Of a DNA stretch of 64,000 bases, positions 19,001 to 27,427 are shown one piece after another (position 1 is the stretch's first letter; every line of letters begins with the position of its first letter). Made by a program: the position numbers and the translations under genes. The notes beneath the pieces are model-generated. The model was not told the DNA's origin, did not search any database, and saw nothing but the letters and a program-made list of their open reading frames with translations. This stretch comes from an uncultured Clostridia bacterium (GTDB taxonomy: Bacteria > Bacillota > Clostridia > Christensenellales > Borkfalkiaceae): the NCBI GenBank assembly GCA_934271275.1, contig CAKQRD010000002.1:62001-126000 (forward strand). Direction: 5' to 3'.

Positions 19001-19488
19001 TACGAACGCGCGACAAAGCTTCTCGCGTAGTTGGCTTCTTTAAGGTTAGATATGACCGCGTTGAAGCCGTATAAATTCTCTTCTTCCGCGCTCTTAAAGA
19101 ATTTGCCCGTTACGTTGACGTAGTCCTTGTTTAAGGTAAGTTCCGCGTTATCGAGTGCAAGCTTGCCCTTGTTCGCCACGAGGTCTTTTGGCGCGATAAG
19201 CGTGCCGACCACGAGACTTTCGCCGTATTTTGCGTTAAGCGCGTTATATTCCTCTGCCGAGACGTAAGAGGTAAAGCGCAAGCCGCCGTTTACCGCGTTC
19301 ACCCTTATAGAAGCCCTTTCGTCCATCACGAACGTGGAAGCATAGTCCGCGAGAGTCAGCTCGTCTTTTGCTATCGCGTTTACGGATACCATAGAAGCAA
19401 CGCCCGCAAAGGTCGCCGCAAAACAGCACGCCGCAAGCGCGATTATCGCTTTGAATTTTTTGGATATTTTCGTATCAGCCCCGTTCAT
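16096..19488 (-). CDS. Secreted multidomain calcineurin-like phosphoesterase
   Basis: 1130 residues. Order: signal peptide (about 1-40); an uncharacterised domain (about 45-195) with IRVNAVNGGLRFTSYVS and YGESLVVGTLIAPKD; a Big2-like domain (about 215-295); a metallophosphoesterase (about 320-620); then three similar beta-sandwich modules (about 640-1130) resembling carbohydrate-binding modules. Metal-site motifs are LTDTQ, GDNTYGE, YGNHDRE, FTHIP and FFGHLHEN. It may remove phosphate from a surface-exposed or dietary substrate. It ends the importer operon, has no sortase motif, and its ATG overlaps the stop of the 44-residue peptide gene (ATGA). Confidence 0.88.
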   Translation of the reverse strand: MNGADTKISKKFKAIIALAACCFAATFAGVASMVSVNAIAKDELTLADYASTFVMDERASIRVNAVNGGLRFTSYVSAEEYNALNAKYGESLVVGTLIAPKDLVANKGKLALDNAELTLNKDYVNVTGKFFKSAEEENLYGFNAVISNLKEANYARSFVARSYIKVGDDVAYAAEFNGEGRTAFYVATVGLANGSAEGEQVEGYLNSVSAYENALLKVEDVTLFVGETATVNAVIEGTENGKARSVSVFAELTAGGEEITVSGMEITGVKAGTTEITVKYGAYTATASVTVKAAEVLANGTFLSYENSGADFNLNIPSGETPRILQLTDTQIVNPNSAAAARLSDDERGKYRDLELNVFAHMDKVVEEAKPHFIILTGDNTYGEFDEDYSMIDALIKRLDSYKIYWGFAYGNHDRESLVSELAARYSSSEYCLYANASEGKEFYYSVAIKQNGETIRAIYLMDTNSTASAAAKDDLVKVPGMTAEQVNWFARTSAEIIGKSGNANLPASIFTHIPSTQVYEAAKKYGYPENSEFTADEDGDFGCIHYEVREDPWTLRRGERWFALAKSANTDTMFFGHLHENNASITYDGVRLTYGLKTGMYDSYEKGELGGTLMTLNGAEATVRHIYSTDREKETFDYYVSASDTTMYGSLIDASASNEFVLSRTTDENELPENGTGAALKAVRTYAGDGTTGVFNFVRFITYKALTAGQSYKIYFDFKTDTAGVYYVQFVSGNDVLSTATVSAEAGSTPVRAIFTPSVNVDNLQIRVGNGATTNNYTMIFDNLSVSEITVPKEETFDDMYFSGGTGYGLNMNVANYSANITVGLTDNAAELPEGGSGKALKFTNSGTDSRYNYVAITTNKAVTAGSKYLISFNIKTISGTYNSILQVYQNGAVTKTFSGLSQGKVELIYEATADCANMQIYFTDGATAAAYAVTVDNVYVAGLKTTATTPFDKEDYENAIIADNASYGVMETVVAKTAGVNTTASLAKFAMYTTEDEAYRPANGTGKYLALEVTNGTHTYTWINFNFGAVEAGKKYNFYLDAKETVLSGATQNVHFALTTSTDPRVWDSSVRITDVAYFSASMQTFSFSHTFTESHDNVSLWFQIVASSSSDHIVYAFDNVKMTEVNA

Positions 19489-19622
19489 CAGAATTCACCT
19501 CCGAATATATCGTCCGTACCGAAGTCGGTTCCGTCCGACCACCGGTCTCCGCTGGCTAAAAGCGCGTCGCGCGCTTCCGTTTGCCGCAATATAAACAGCG
19601 GCGTTTCGTAATCTTTTTTCAA
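19488..19622 (-). CDS. 44-residue acidic peptide, translationally coupled on both sides
   Basis: A TTG start at 19622 overlaps the stop of the GH lipoprotein gene (TTGA), and its own TGA overlaps the ATG of the phosphoesterase gene (ATGA). An AGGAGG site lies 8 bases before the TTG. The peptide starts MKKDYETPLFILRQTEA and continues with an ALLASG segment and a Trp/Gly/Asp-rich tail ending GGEF. No signal peptide or membrane segment. The layout (Tyr-x-x-Pro near the start, acidic middle, Ala/Ser-Gly, acidic Gly-rich end) resembles short uncharacterised proteins I recall from gut bacteria. Function unknown. Confidence 0.7.
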   Translation of the reverse strand: MKKDYETPLFILRQTEARDALLASGDRWSDGTDFGTDDIFGGEF

Positions 19623-20911
19623 CTTTTCGTTCCTCCTGTTTTTTGGTTGAATTTTCCGACGTACTTCGCGATAACGTCCGTAAGCTTCGTTATGCTCGCG
19701 TTTCCGTTTATTTCTTTAAAGTAAATTTCGCCCGTTTTCTTCACCGCGTTTTCGGCTGTCACTTCGGGATCGCACACGCTTCTTAACAGCCCGAACTGAT
19801 CCTCAAACGTGCTGATTTTGTTTGAATACAGCTCGTTTATTCTGAATACGAATATCGTTTCCACGAAATCGAGCTGTTTTACGAGCCTTAAAAAGTTCTG
19901 CATGCGCGTTGCGGCAACGTCTTCTCCGCCCTCCGCGTACGAAAAACCTATTTCCGTGAACCACACGGGTACGCCCGTATGCCCGTTTTCCATCGCCACG
20001 TTATAAAACTCGCGCTGAAATTTCGCCCAGCCCTCGTCCATTTCCCGCGCGCCGTTTTTAAGAACGTACGGGTGCCAGTTGAGTATCTCGAAATAACTGT
20101 CGGGATCGGTGACCGAATAATCTCTGCCCGTGGGGAGCGTTTTCGATTTTATCGCCTTGTAACACTCTTCGAGATAATCTTTGCTTACCGTATAGGCACA
20201 CATTGCGGGCGAAAGCATTTTTTTGTGCGCGCCCGCGGTCTTTATCCCTTCCGTAGCGTAATACTGAATATCCATAGCTATCCGCGCGCTCTCCTCGTAG
20301 GTATACAAAAAGTTCGCGTTCACGCTCGAAGAAGCGTTGAAGGTATAGCCGTTTTTATGCAGAACGGTCTGCCCGTCGAGGTCGGGTTCGTTTATCGCCT
20401 CGAAATAGTCTATCTCGTCGAACTCCGCCGCAAGAAGCGCGTAGCAATCTTTTACGATGTTAAGGAAGCGTTCGTAAAACTCCCGCTCGTCCTCGGGATC
20501 GGGTACTGCGCTGTTTGTAGTCTGCGAATAGTCGTACGGATAAATAAAGGTAGAACTCATCGCGACGATTTTCTGCACGCCGTTCGCTTTAAGCTTTTTG
20601 CACAGGTCGTGAATTATTTCCGTCTTTAACGGATTTAACGAGACCTTATCGGAGTTCTGCTCGCGCATAAAAAGCGAAGCGTTCGTCATCCATATTCTGA
20701 ACGCGCTCACGCCGAAGCCGCCGCATATCTCCGCAAGATAGTCGTTCGTGTCGCATTTTTCCACAAGCGGATCGAATTCCGCGCTGACCTCGCCGAGTCC
20801 GTAGTAAAGTTCTTTTCTTTTATACTCTTTTCCGCCGCACCCGAACGCGGAAAACGCGAAAATCGCGATTAAACACGCGGCGAAAATTGCCGTAATTTTA
20901 CGTTTTTTCAT
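19619..20911 (-). CDS. Lipoprotein glycoside hydrolase of clan GH-A (GH39/GH5-like)
   Basis: 430 residues. Lipoprotein signal with lipobox AFGC (Cys25), so it is anchored outside the membrane. A (beta/alpha)8 barrel carries the acid/base Glu in INEPD (about E175) and the likely nucleophile in WFTEIGF (about E320), the usual spacing for clan GH-A. LNWHPYV precedes the nucleophile. Related families cleave beta-xylosides, beta-glucans or beta-mannans; the substrate is undetermined. RBS AAGGCGG. It belongs to the importer operon and is coupled to the small peptide gene downstream. Confidence 0.85.
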   Translation of the reverse strand: MKKRKITAIFAACLIAIFAFSAFGCGGKEYKRKELYYGLGEVSAEFDPLVEKCDTNDYLAEICGGFGVSAFRIWMTNASLFMREQNSDKVSLNPLKTEIIHDLCKKLKANGVQKIVAMSSTFIYPYDYSQTTNSAVPDPEDEREFYERFLNIVKDCYALLAAEFDEIDYFEAINEPDLDGQTVLHKNGYTFNASSSVNANFLYTYEESARIAMDIQYYATEGIKTAGAHKKMLSPAMCAYTVSKDYLEECYKAIKSKTLPTGRDYSVTDPDSYFEILNWHPYVLKNGAREMDEGWAKFQREFYNVAMENGHTGVPVWFTEIGFSYAEGGEDVAATRMQNFLRLVKQLDFVETIFVFRINELYSNKISTFEDQFGLLRSVCDPEVTAENAVKKTGEIYFKEINGNASITKLTDVIAKYVGKFNQKTGGTKS

Positions 20912-20914
20912 ATT

Positions 20915-21790
20915 TTACCGCCTTTTCTTCGCACGCTTTTTTACGATTATCACGATTATCGCTATAATCAGCCCCGCAGCGACCGCGCCGCAAACCGAAA
21001 CGATAGCGATAAACGCGGTTTTTTGCTTTTTCTGCTTTTCGGTAAGTCGTTCGGGTTTTTCCACGCGAATTATCTCGTCGTCTTTTTCGTCATAGTCGCG
21101 GTTTTCTATTACGTAACCCGTGTCGAATGGGAAAATTTTTATTTCCTTAAAAGAGGCTTCGCCGCCGAAGGCTTCTATCGAAATTTTACCGTAAGAAAAT
21201 TCGGTCATCTCGGCTTGCGCCGCAATATCGAAAGCCTTATATTCGGCTTCACCCGCGCCCGCGACGCCTATTTTTATTCCGCCCGCAGTGTAGGTCAGAA
21301 CGTATCTGTCGTTCACCACCGTTTCGGTATATCCGCCGTTTTCCACCTCGACGTAAAGGAAATATTCGGACAAATTCGTTTTATCGCCGAGCGCCGTTTC
21401 CGTTTTCGAGCCGCCGACCGAAATCGTTATCGTGCCGTTTTCCGCGTTTATCTCCGCGTAGCTTTCTCCGAACGAAAGGCGCAGTCTTTTGCTTTTTACG
21501 CCTTCCGCAAAGAGATTGAAAAACTTCGTTTCGCCCTTCGTTGCCGCCGTCGAACCTTCCGCCATTACAACTCTTTCGCCGTTTTCGTCCGCGGAAATCT
21601 TTCCGTAAAAATCAAAGTCCGAGTTCTCTTCCGCAAGCGTTTCCGCGTTAAGCACCGTTTTTTCGAGTTTTACGAGATTTTCCGCATTTACCGCGTTTTT
21701 TACGGGCGACAAAAACGAGAAACCGCTAAAAATTGCGAAAGCCGTTATTGCGGAGATAAAGAAAAACGCTTTTTTGACAAAATTCTTCAT
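20915..21790 (-). CDS. Membrane-anchored extracellular protein, function unknown
   Basis: 291 residues with an N-terminal signal peptide (about 1-36), an extracellular beta-rich region (about 37-235), and a single C-terminal transmembrane helix (about 258-284) followed by a Lys/Arg-rich cytoplasmic tail. The extracellular part has alternating strand patterns like concanavalin-type binding domains, but I recognise no family. RBS CGGAGG; spaced 13 bases from the preceding gene and 3 from the next. It is probably a surface binding or accessory protein for the glycan handled by the neighbouring importer. Confidence 0.75.
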   Translation of the reverse strand: MKNFVKKAFFFISAITAFAIFSGFSFLSPVKNAVNAENLVKLEKTVLNAETLAEENSDFDFYGKISADENGERVVMAEGSTAATKGETKFFNLFAEGVKSKRLRLSFGESYAEINAENGTITISVGGSKTETALGDKTNLSEYFLYVEVENGGYTETVVNDRYVLTYTAGGIKIGVAGAGEAEYKAFDIAAQAEMTEFSYGKISIEAFGGEASFKEIKIFPFDTGYVIENRDYDEKDDEIIRVEKPERLTEKQKKQKTAFIAIVSVCGAVAAGLIIAIIVIIVKKRAKKRR

Positions 21791-21803
21791 ATTTTCCTCC
21801 GCG

Positions 21804-23816
21804 TTAAAGCCCCAGATTTGTGATTTTAAGCTCGGTCAAATCGAAGCTTATTCCGTTTCTGCCGAACACCGAGGGATAGCCGTAGGTATCGACTCCGCCG
21901 TACTCCGCACGGCAGACGGCAAGCATTTCTATCGGTTCATTCTCTTCTTTAAAGTAAACCCTGACCGTTCTGTTTTTAACGACGAACATCACGTTATACG
22001 TTCTGCCGTCCCACATATCGACTATATCCTCGCCGTTTCTTATGCGCTGATAAGAAGCGGAATTCGCGCCCGCTAAATTGAGTGCCTGCACGGTCGTCTG
22101 CACCGTGGGTTCTTCGTCCTCGGGGTTCAGTTTCTCGTACCCGTTACACATAAACCCGACCGCTTTGGTTACGGAAATATTTGAACTGAAAGACGATTTC
22201 CCGAACGCAAGACCGAACGCCGCCGCGTTGGTTCTTCCGCTTTCTATCTTCACGTTGAACTGCATTATAAAGTCTGCGTACTTCTTTTTAGGTCCGAAAC
22301 AGGAAAATTCGGTACAGCTCGCAAACACCAGCTTTTCGGACTTGAAATAAATATTGTACATAGGCAGCGTGACTTGCGAGCCGATATACCAGTCTTTTTC
22401 GTTTATATAATAAGAAAGTCCGCTTTCGTCCTCTTTTATCCCTTTGAAATTTATCGCCGCGTCAGCCTCCGCAGAGCCTTTATAGGTGAAAAAATCGTAA
22501 GAAAAATTATCCGCCGAAAAGCTTGCGCCCTCCACGCCCGAAGAAGCTATCGCGCACAAGCCGTCCGTTTCCACGTCGTAAAAGGTATGGCTTTTCCCCG
22601 CCGTCGAAACGGTTATTCTGTTATCCGCGTACGCCGAAAGTTTGAGCTTATATATCGCCCTGTCTTCGAGCTTAAAAACCTCTACGCTTTTATCGAGCGA
22701 CGAACCCTTTTTGGAAAGAGAAAAAACGTATTCGTTTTCGCCGCGCTTTTCTATTCCAGCAAGGTTTATCCTGTCCGCCGTTTCGTCCCCGTGGTCAAGC
22801 CCTAAACCGAAGCCGAATCGGTCGCCCCTCTCCGCGCCGTTTATTTTGAATTCGACTTCCAGACTGAAAAGCTCGTCTATTTTCTCCGAACGCCTTAACA
22901 CGTTTTCGGAATACAGCACGAAGTCTTTACCTTCGAGAACGAGTTCGCCTATCGGCGCGATATAGAGGTTGGTTTTATCGTATCTCGAACTTACGTGCCA
23001 GCTCTCCTTTCCTACCGCTTCGCTCGGATAGCTTATGGACGGCGAAGAAAAATCGTCCTCCAAAATCGTTTCCTCCGCGTTTTCGCCCGCGCGCACCGTC
23101 ACTTTAAGAACGTCCGCCACGGGATTCATTCCGTTTAAACACAGATACGGGTTTATAATTTCCACGCCGTTAAATTCCGCGCAAAACTCTTCCGCGCCGA
23201 ACTCACCGCGCTTTGCGGTAAAATCGTATTTCGCTTCTTCCGAAGAGTACCCCTTAACCGTCACCGAATATTCGTTCGCGCCGCCCGAAGGACGAAAATC
23301 AAACGTATATTTTACGATTTTCTGAGTGCTTGACGAGTATAAACTCGTAGAATAGCTTTCTCCCGAATCTGATATTCCCGACGCGCCGTAGTTCTTGAAG
23401 TACCGCACGTCCGCGGTGGAAATTATAAGCGCGCCGTCGTAGGCGTAAAAGTCGCTCGAAGTATCCTTTCCGCCGAACCCGACGCCGATCCAGTTGCCCG
23501 TCGCCGCCGCTTTCAGCTCGAATCCGAGCGTTACCCTTTTACCCGTAAAGACCTCGCGGTTTATCACCGCGCCGCCCGCCCAGAAATATTCGCCGCCGAA
23601 GTGCATGGCTTTATACGGAGCGGTTATCGAGCCGCCGTGATTCTCCCACTCCCCCGCAAGCGTTTCCGAATTGAAATCGTCGTAAAACCATTCGGTTCTG
23701 ACCGAAGCCGCCTCCGTCTCTTCTTTAAAGCTCGCCGCATAAACCGCCGTTCCCGCTAAAACCGCAAAGGCGGAGGCTATCGCGAATATTCTCTTTTTCG
23801 TCCGAGAAGCGTTCAT
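21804..23816 (-). CDS. Secreted protein with repeated beta-sandwich domains, function unknown
   Basis: 670 residues. Signal peptide ending near AVYAA (about residue 27). The mature part appears to hold three similar regions of about 200 residues, each with a DDF-S/N-type opening, a G-W/F-GVGFGG or FGFGLGLDHG segment and a Y-F/V-VKNR-like strand. This pattern suits LamG or other concanavalin-like sugar-binding domains. No catalytic signature recognised. Its ATG overlaps the permease stop by one base (TAATG), with GGAGG inside the permease gene. Probably a glycan-binding protein of the locus. Confidence 0.75.
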   Translation of the reverse strand: MNASRTKKRIFAIASAFAVLAGTAVYAASFKEETEAASVRTEWFYDDFNSETLAGEWENHGGSITAPYKAMHFGGEYFWAGGAVINREVFTGKRVTLGFELKAAATGNWIGVGFGGKDTSSDFYAYDGALIISTADVRYFKNYGASGISDSGESYSTSLYSSSTQKIVKYTFDFRPSGGANEYSVTVKGYSSEEAKYDFTAKRGEFGAEEFCAEFNGVEIINPYLCLNGMNPVADVLKVTVRAGENAEETILEDDFSSPSISYPSEAVGKESWHVSSRYDKTNLYIAPIGELVLEGKDFVLYSENVLRRSEKIDELFSLEVEFKINGAERGDRFGFGLGLDHGDETADRINLAGIEKRGENEYVFSLSKKGSSLDKSVEVFKLEDRAIYKLKLSAYADNRITVSTAGKSHTFYDVETDGLCAIASSGVEGASFSADNFSYDFFTYKGSAEADAAINFKGIKEDESGLSYYINEKDWYIGSQVTLPMYNIYFKSEKLVFASCTEFSCFGPKKKYADFIMQFNVKIESGRTNAAAFGLAFGKSSFSSNISVTKAVGFMCNGYEKLNPEDEEPTVQTTVQALNLAGANSASYQRIRNGEDIVDMWDGRTYNVMFVVKNRTVRVYFKEENEPIEMLAVCRAEYGGVDTYGYPSVFGRNGISFDLTELKITNLGL

Positions 23817-24763
23817 TAAAAATATACCTCCGGCGTGATTTTATCGAGAAACCGTTTGAGCAGGAATATGAACGGTATCATAAACAGCGACCACGAAATA
23901 CCTATCGTCGCGGCGTCTATAAGGTTCATCGTAGAACCCGAGGCTACCTGATTGAATATATACCAGCCGAGCGTAAACGCCTGCCCCTGCGCGCCGCCCG
24001 CCGCGTCGCCCACGATGAACATAGGCGCGTAAGTAAAGCCGAACACGCTCATTAAAATATTCATAAAGAACACCGTTATCGTCGGCATTATGAGCGGCAC
24101 GACTATGGTAAACAGCTCGCGCCAGAAGCCTACGCCGTCTATCTTGCAATAATCCGCCAAATCCTGCGGAATCCTTTGCATATTGCCGCAGATAAGAATT
24201 ACGTTCGCGCCGAGTCCCGACCAGATACAATAGGTATAAATAAGCGGCCATATGGTATGCGATTCGTTTATCACGTCCAGCCAATCCACGTTATAGCCGA
24301 GCTTGTTGAATACCGCCGCGAGCGGTCCTATAAACACGAATTCGCTGTTATAGAACATAAAGCGGAAGCACATCGTAAGCACGACCATACTTATCATATT
24401 CGGCAGGTAGAATATCACCCTGAAAAAAGTCTGACAGGGAATCTTTTTGTAAAAAGCATAGGAAACTATCACCGCGAGCGGCAGAATGATAAGGTTTATG
24501 CCGATCGAATGAAAAGAGTTCTTAAAGGCGTTGAACATAGTCGTATCGCCGCCGAAAAACACCTTCGGTATAAGGCGCGCGTAATTATCGAACCACGCGG
24601 GCGAAAACGTTTCGCCGTTGAATTTCTGAAAGGTCAGCGCGATAGTCTGCCCGTTGACGTACAGCCAGAATACCGCCCAGTGCAGAAGCGCGTACGATAC
24701 GAGCGATATATAGAACGCAATTTCTTTCGCGCTCGCTTTTTTCTTTTTCAGGGTAACTTGCAT
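23816..24763 (-). CDS. Sugar ABC transporter permease (MalF/UgpA type)
   Basis: 315 residues with six predicted membrane helices. The EAA loop that contacts the ATPase reads DYCKIDGVGFWRELFTIVVPL (about residues 197-217). It pairs with the second permease at 26514-27413 and the binding protein at 24803-26356 to form a carbohydrate importer. No ATPase gene is present, which is common in Firmicutes where one MsmX-like ATPase serves several importers. Unusually, the binding-protein gene lies between the two permease genes. Confidence 0.93.
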   Translation of the reverse strand: MQVTLKKKKASAKEIAFYISLVSYALLHWAVFWLYVNGQTIALTFQKFNGETFSPAWFDNYARLIPKVFFGGDTTMFNAFKNSFHSIGINLIILPLAVIVSYAFYKKIPCQTFFRVIFYLPNMISMVVLTMCFRFMFYNSEFVFIGPLAAVFNKLGYNVDWLDVINESHTIWPLIYTYCIWSGLGANVILICGNMQRIPQDLADYCKIDGVGFWRELFTIVVPLIMPTITVFFMNILMSVFGFTYAPMFIVGDAAGGAQGQAFTLGWYIFNQVASGSTMNLIDAATIGISWSLFMIPFIFLLKRFLDKITPEVYF

Positions 24764-24802
24764 ACTCGTTTACTTTCTTTTTCGCTATCGTTTCGTTATT
24801 TA

Positions 24803-26356
24803 TCAAACGAGATCCATATTGTATATGGACTTATAACCGTCGAAGGAATCCTTCGTCTCTTCCACAACCTTCGCCATAAGCTCTTTGCCGTTCATCGAAG
24901 AAAGGTTTTTGAGCATATCAGCCATCTGCATCGCGCCGAACATCGTCTGCCCAGAATATCTGTAAACGTAAGAAATAAGGTTTTTATCCGCTACGTTCTT
25001 CGGATAATCAACGAGCTGCACGGAGGTTTTGTAAATTTCCATAACCGATTTATTGAACTCCGTCCATTTATAATCCTTCGCGAGCGAAAGCGGATCGTAA
25101 TCGAACGCGCGGAGGCTTCCCGTGTCTTTTGCGAACTCTACGAGATTATTCTCCTCCGAAAGGAAGATAAGGAAGTCTTTCGCAAGCTCTTTGTCGGTCG
25201 CTTTTGCGGGGATATACATAATTTCGCCGACGTTTACGAGGCAATAATTATCGCCCGTATAGCCGTCGAGCGAAGGAACGTTCATAAACTTGAAGGAAGG
25301 CGTTTTATCGGTGATGAAGTTCTGCATTTCCTTTTCTATGAACGAGCTGCCGAGAGCTATCGCCACCTTGCCCTGAACGAAAGACTGTTCGAGCTGTTGA
25401 AGGCTTAAACTGTTCACCTTTTCGGGACTGTTGATATATTTGCCGTCCTCGCCGATTATGAGCGAACGGAGAGTGTCTATCGCCTTTTTCTGCCCCGACT
25501 GATTGAACACCGAAAGGCTCAACGTCTGTTTTTCGGTTACGGAAGTCGCGGTGTTGCCGTAATTCCAGAAATCGTACCAGCTGTCCTCTCCCTCGTAATT
25601 GCTTACGGACAGTCCCTGATCCTCCGCCCACCATTTATAAAGCATAAAGAAGAAGTAGTTGGGAGAAGTTCCCGGCCAGCCGAACGGCGTGATTTTATCC
25701 GTTCTCGTTTCGTTGCCCGCGTTTACGTCCGCAAAATACGCCAAAAGCTCTTCCACCGTTTCGGGAGGAGCTATCCACTTGCCGCCCGAAAGGCGTTTTT
25801 CCGAAACCTTAAATCCCGATTCGACGTGTACGGTCGATAAAAGCACGTTTTCGTTATAAACCATTGCGCAGGGAAGAATCGTCCACGGCATTGCCCACGG
25901 GAGATTTTCCGTCTGCCCCGCGCGCTTCTGCATATAATATTTATCCCTCGCCGCGGGAGAAAGATATTCGTAAACAGTCTTTTCGCCGTTCGAGGTAGTT
26001 ACCTTCGCCGAATAAACGTCTTCGAGAGATTCTACTTTTCCGCTCGTCACGAACTCCGCAAACCCGAGGTTGTTGCCCATAATTACGTCGGGCAGGTTTT
26101 TACCCGTCGTCAGAATCGTGGAAGCGTTGCAAGAACCGTCCGTTTCGGGGATTAAGTTGTATTTGAAATCGGGGTGAATCGATTTATATCTTTCGCAGGC
26201 GTTGGTCAGCCACTCCTCTCCGCAACCGCCGTTATAAAAGGTTATGTCAAGCGTTCCCTCTTCCGAGCCTTTCTTCTTTCCGCAGCCCGCGGAGGCAAAG
26301 CACCCCGCGACAGCCGCCGCGGCAAGCGCTAATGCAAGCAATCTTTTCTTTTTCAT
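24803..26356 (-). CDS. Sugar ABC transporter substrate-binding lipoprotein
   Basis: 517 residues. Lipoprotein signal peptide with Cys near residue 25 (ASAGC), then a mature family-1-type solute-binding fold starting TLDITFYNGGCGEEW. Large for the family (usually 420-450), as seen with binders of longer oligosaccharides. Later segments LPWAMPWTILPCAMVYNENV and YIPAKATDKELAKDFLIFL are typical of this fold. It delivers sugars to the flanking permeases. AAAGGAG lies before the ATG. Confidence 0.93.
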   Translation of the reverse strand: MKKKRLLALALAAAAVAGCFASAGCGKKKGSEEGTLDITFYNGGCGEEWLTNACERYKSIHPDFKYNLIPETDGSCNASTILTTGKNLPDVIMGNNLGFAEFVTSGKVESLEDVYSAKVTTSNGEKTVYEYLSPAARDKYYMQKRAGQTENLPWAMPWTILPCAMVYNENVLLSTVHVESGFKVSEKRLSGGKWIAPPETVEELLAYFADVNAGNETRTDKITPFGWPGTSPNYFFFMLYKWWAEDQGLSVSNYEGEDSWYDFWNYGNTATSVTEKQTLSLSVFNQSGQKKAIDTLRSLIIGEDGKYINSPEKVNSLSLQQLEQSFVQGKVAIALGSSFIEKEMQNFITDKTPSFKFMNVPSLDGYTGDNYCLVNVGEIMYIPAKATDKELAKDFLIFLSEENNLVEFAKDTGSLRAFDYDPLSLAKDYKWTEFNKSVMEIYKTSVQLVDYPKNVADKNLISYVYRYSGQTMFGAMQMADMLKNLSSMNGKELMAKVVEETKDSFDGYKSIYNMDLV

Positions 26357-26513
26357 AAAATGTATTCTCCTTTATCCGCTATTTTCGATTTTTATTGATT
26401 TTTACCGCTTTCTGTGGATTTCGCGTTTAACTTTTTTGCAAAAATCTCGCTTTTGCGGCAATTTATACGTTTTATTTTCGTATGTTTTTGCACTTTTTCG
26501 TTCTTTTGCCCGT
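26357..26513 (-). other. 157-base gap in the importer operon with TTTTTGCA sequences
   Basis: A TTTTTGCAC (about 26487-26495) and a TTTTTGCAA (about 26434-26442) lie here. The same word occurs upstream of the AraC promoter at 29168-29176. The gap is long for an operon, and a small hairpin is possible, but I see no good promoter or terminator. Confidence 0.35.
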
Positions 26514-27413
26514 TTATTCCTTTATGCCGCCGCCCATACTGAATTCCATAATCTTTTTCTGGAACGCAAGAAAGAGTATCACCATAGGAAGGGTGGTTAT
26601 AAGTATTGCGCAAAAGAGCTTGGGATACTGCCCAGAAAGCGCGCCCGCCTTAGCAACGCCGTCGCTTATCCGTTTCACCCCGACCGCTATCGTTTCGTAA
26701 GAACGCAAAAAGAGGTACGGCGTTTCGTAGCTGTTCCACACTCCGATAAAGCTTAACAGCCAAATGGAGGTGCAGATAGGCATCACCTGCGGCATTACTA
26801 TCTGCAAAAACGTTCTCCACATTCCCGCGCCGTCTATCGAAGCCGCTTCCGCATACGTCGGCGAAACGTTTTTGAACGTCGCGTGAAGCAGCAGAAAGTT
26901 GAACCCCACGCCCGAAGCCGACATTACGATAAACCCGATATGCGTGTCTATAAGATTTATATCGGACATCAGCTTATAAAGTGACGCGAGCGAACCCGCG
27001 ACCGGTATGAACATATTTGAAATCGCTATGACGTATATGACCTTGTTCGCTTTGAAATCGAATTTCGTAAGCGCGTACGCAAGGCACGCCGTAACGAATA
27101 TGGATAAGGTCGGCACAGCCACGCAGATTATCAGCGAGTTGGAAAACATAGTGAACAAATCGAATTCCGCAAGCACTTCGGGATAGTTTGAAAAAACGTA
27201 TTCCGAAGGCTTCCCCCACAGATTCGTCGCGAAATCTATCGGCGTTCTTACCGAGTTGTAAGTTATCCACCCGAACGGAAATATAAGCGTAAACGCGTAC
27301 ACGAAAAATATCGCGCACAGCACGCCGAGTACGACTCCGTCTCTTTTCAGTCCGTTTTTGCCGACTTTTCCGACTTTTCCGCGAGGTCCGGTTATTGCCT
27401 TCGTCTTTGACAT
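26514..27413 (-). CDS. Sugar ABC transporter permease (MalG/AraQ type)
   Basis: 299 residues with six predicted membrane helices. A charged N-terminus is followed by a first helix with LCAIFFVYAFTLIFPFGWI, and the EAA loop is EAASIDGAGMWRTFLQIVMPQ (about 205-225). Together with the MalF-type permease it forms the membrane channel of the importer. RBS AGAAGGT. Starts 14 bases after the lipoprotein gene. Confidence 0.93.
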   Translation of the reverse strand: MSKTKAITGPRGKVGKVGKNGLKRDGVVLGVLCAIFFVYAFTLIFPFGWITYNSVRTPIDFATNLWGKPSEYVFSNYPEVLAEFDLFTMFSNSLIICVAVPTLSIFVTACLAYALTKFDFKANKVIYVIAISNMFIPVAGSLASLYKLMSDINLIDTHIGFIVMSASGVGFNFLLLHATFKNVSPTYAEAASIDGAGMWRTFLQIVMPQVMPICTSIWLLSFIGVWNSYETPYLFLRSYETIAVGVKRISDGVAKAGALSGQYPKLFCAILITTLPMVILFLAFQKKIMEFSMGGGIKE

Positions 27414-27427
27414 CGTTTACCTTCTTT

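Noticed and set aside
24176..25408. 410-residue plus-strand frame opposite the permease and binding-protein genes
   Set aside because: Arg/His-rich antisense translation of two clearly recognisable transport genes; no ribosome site.
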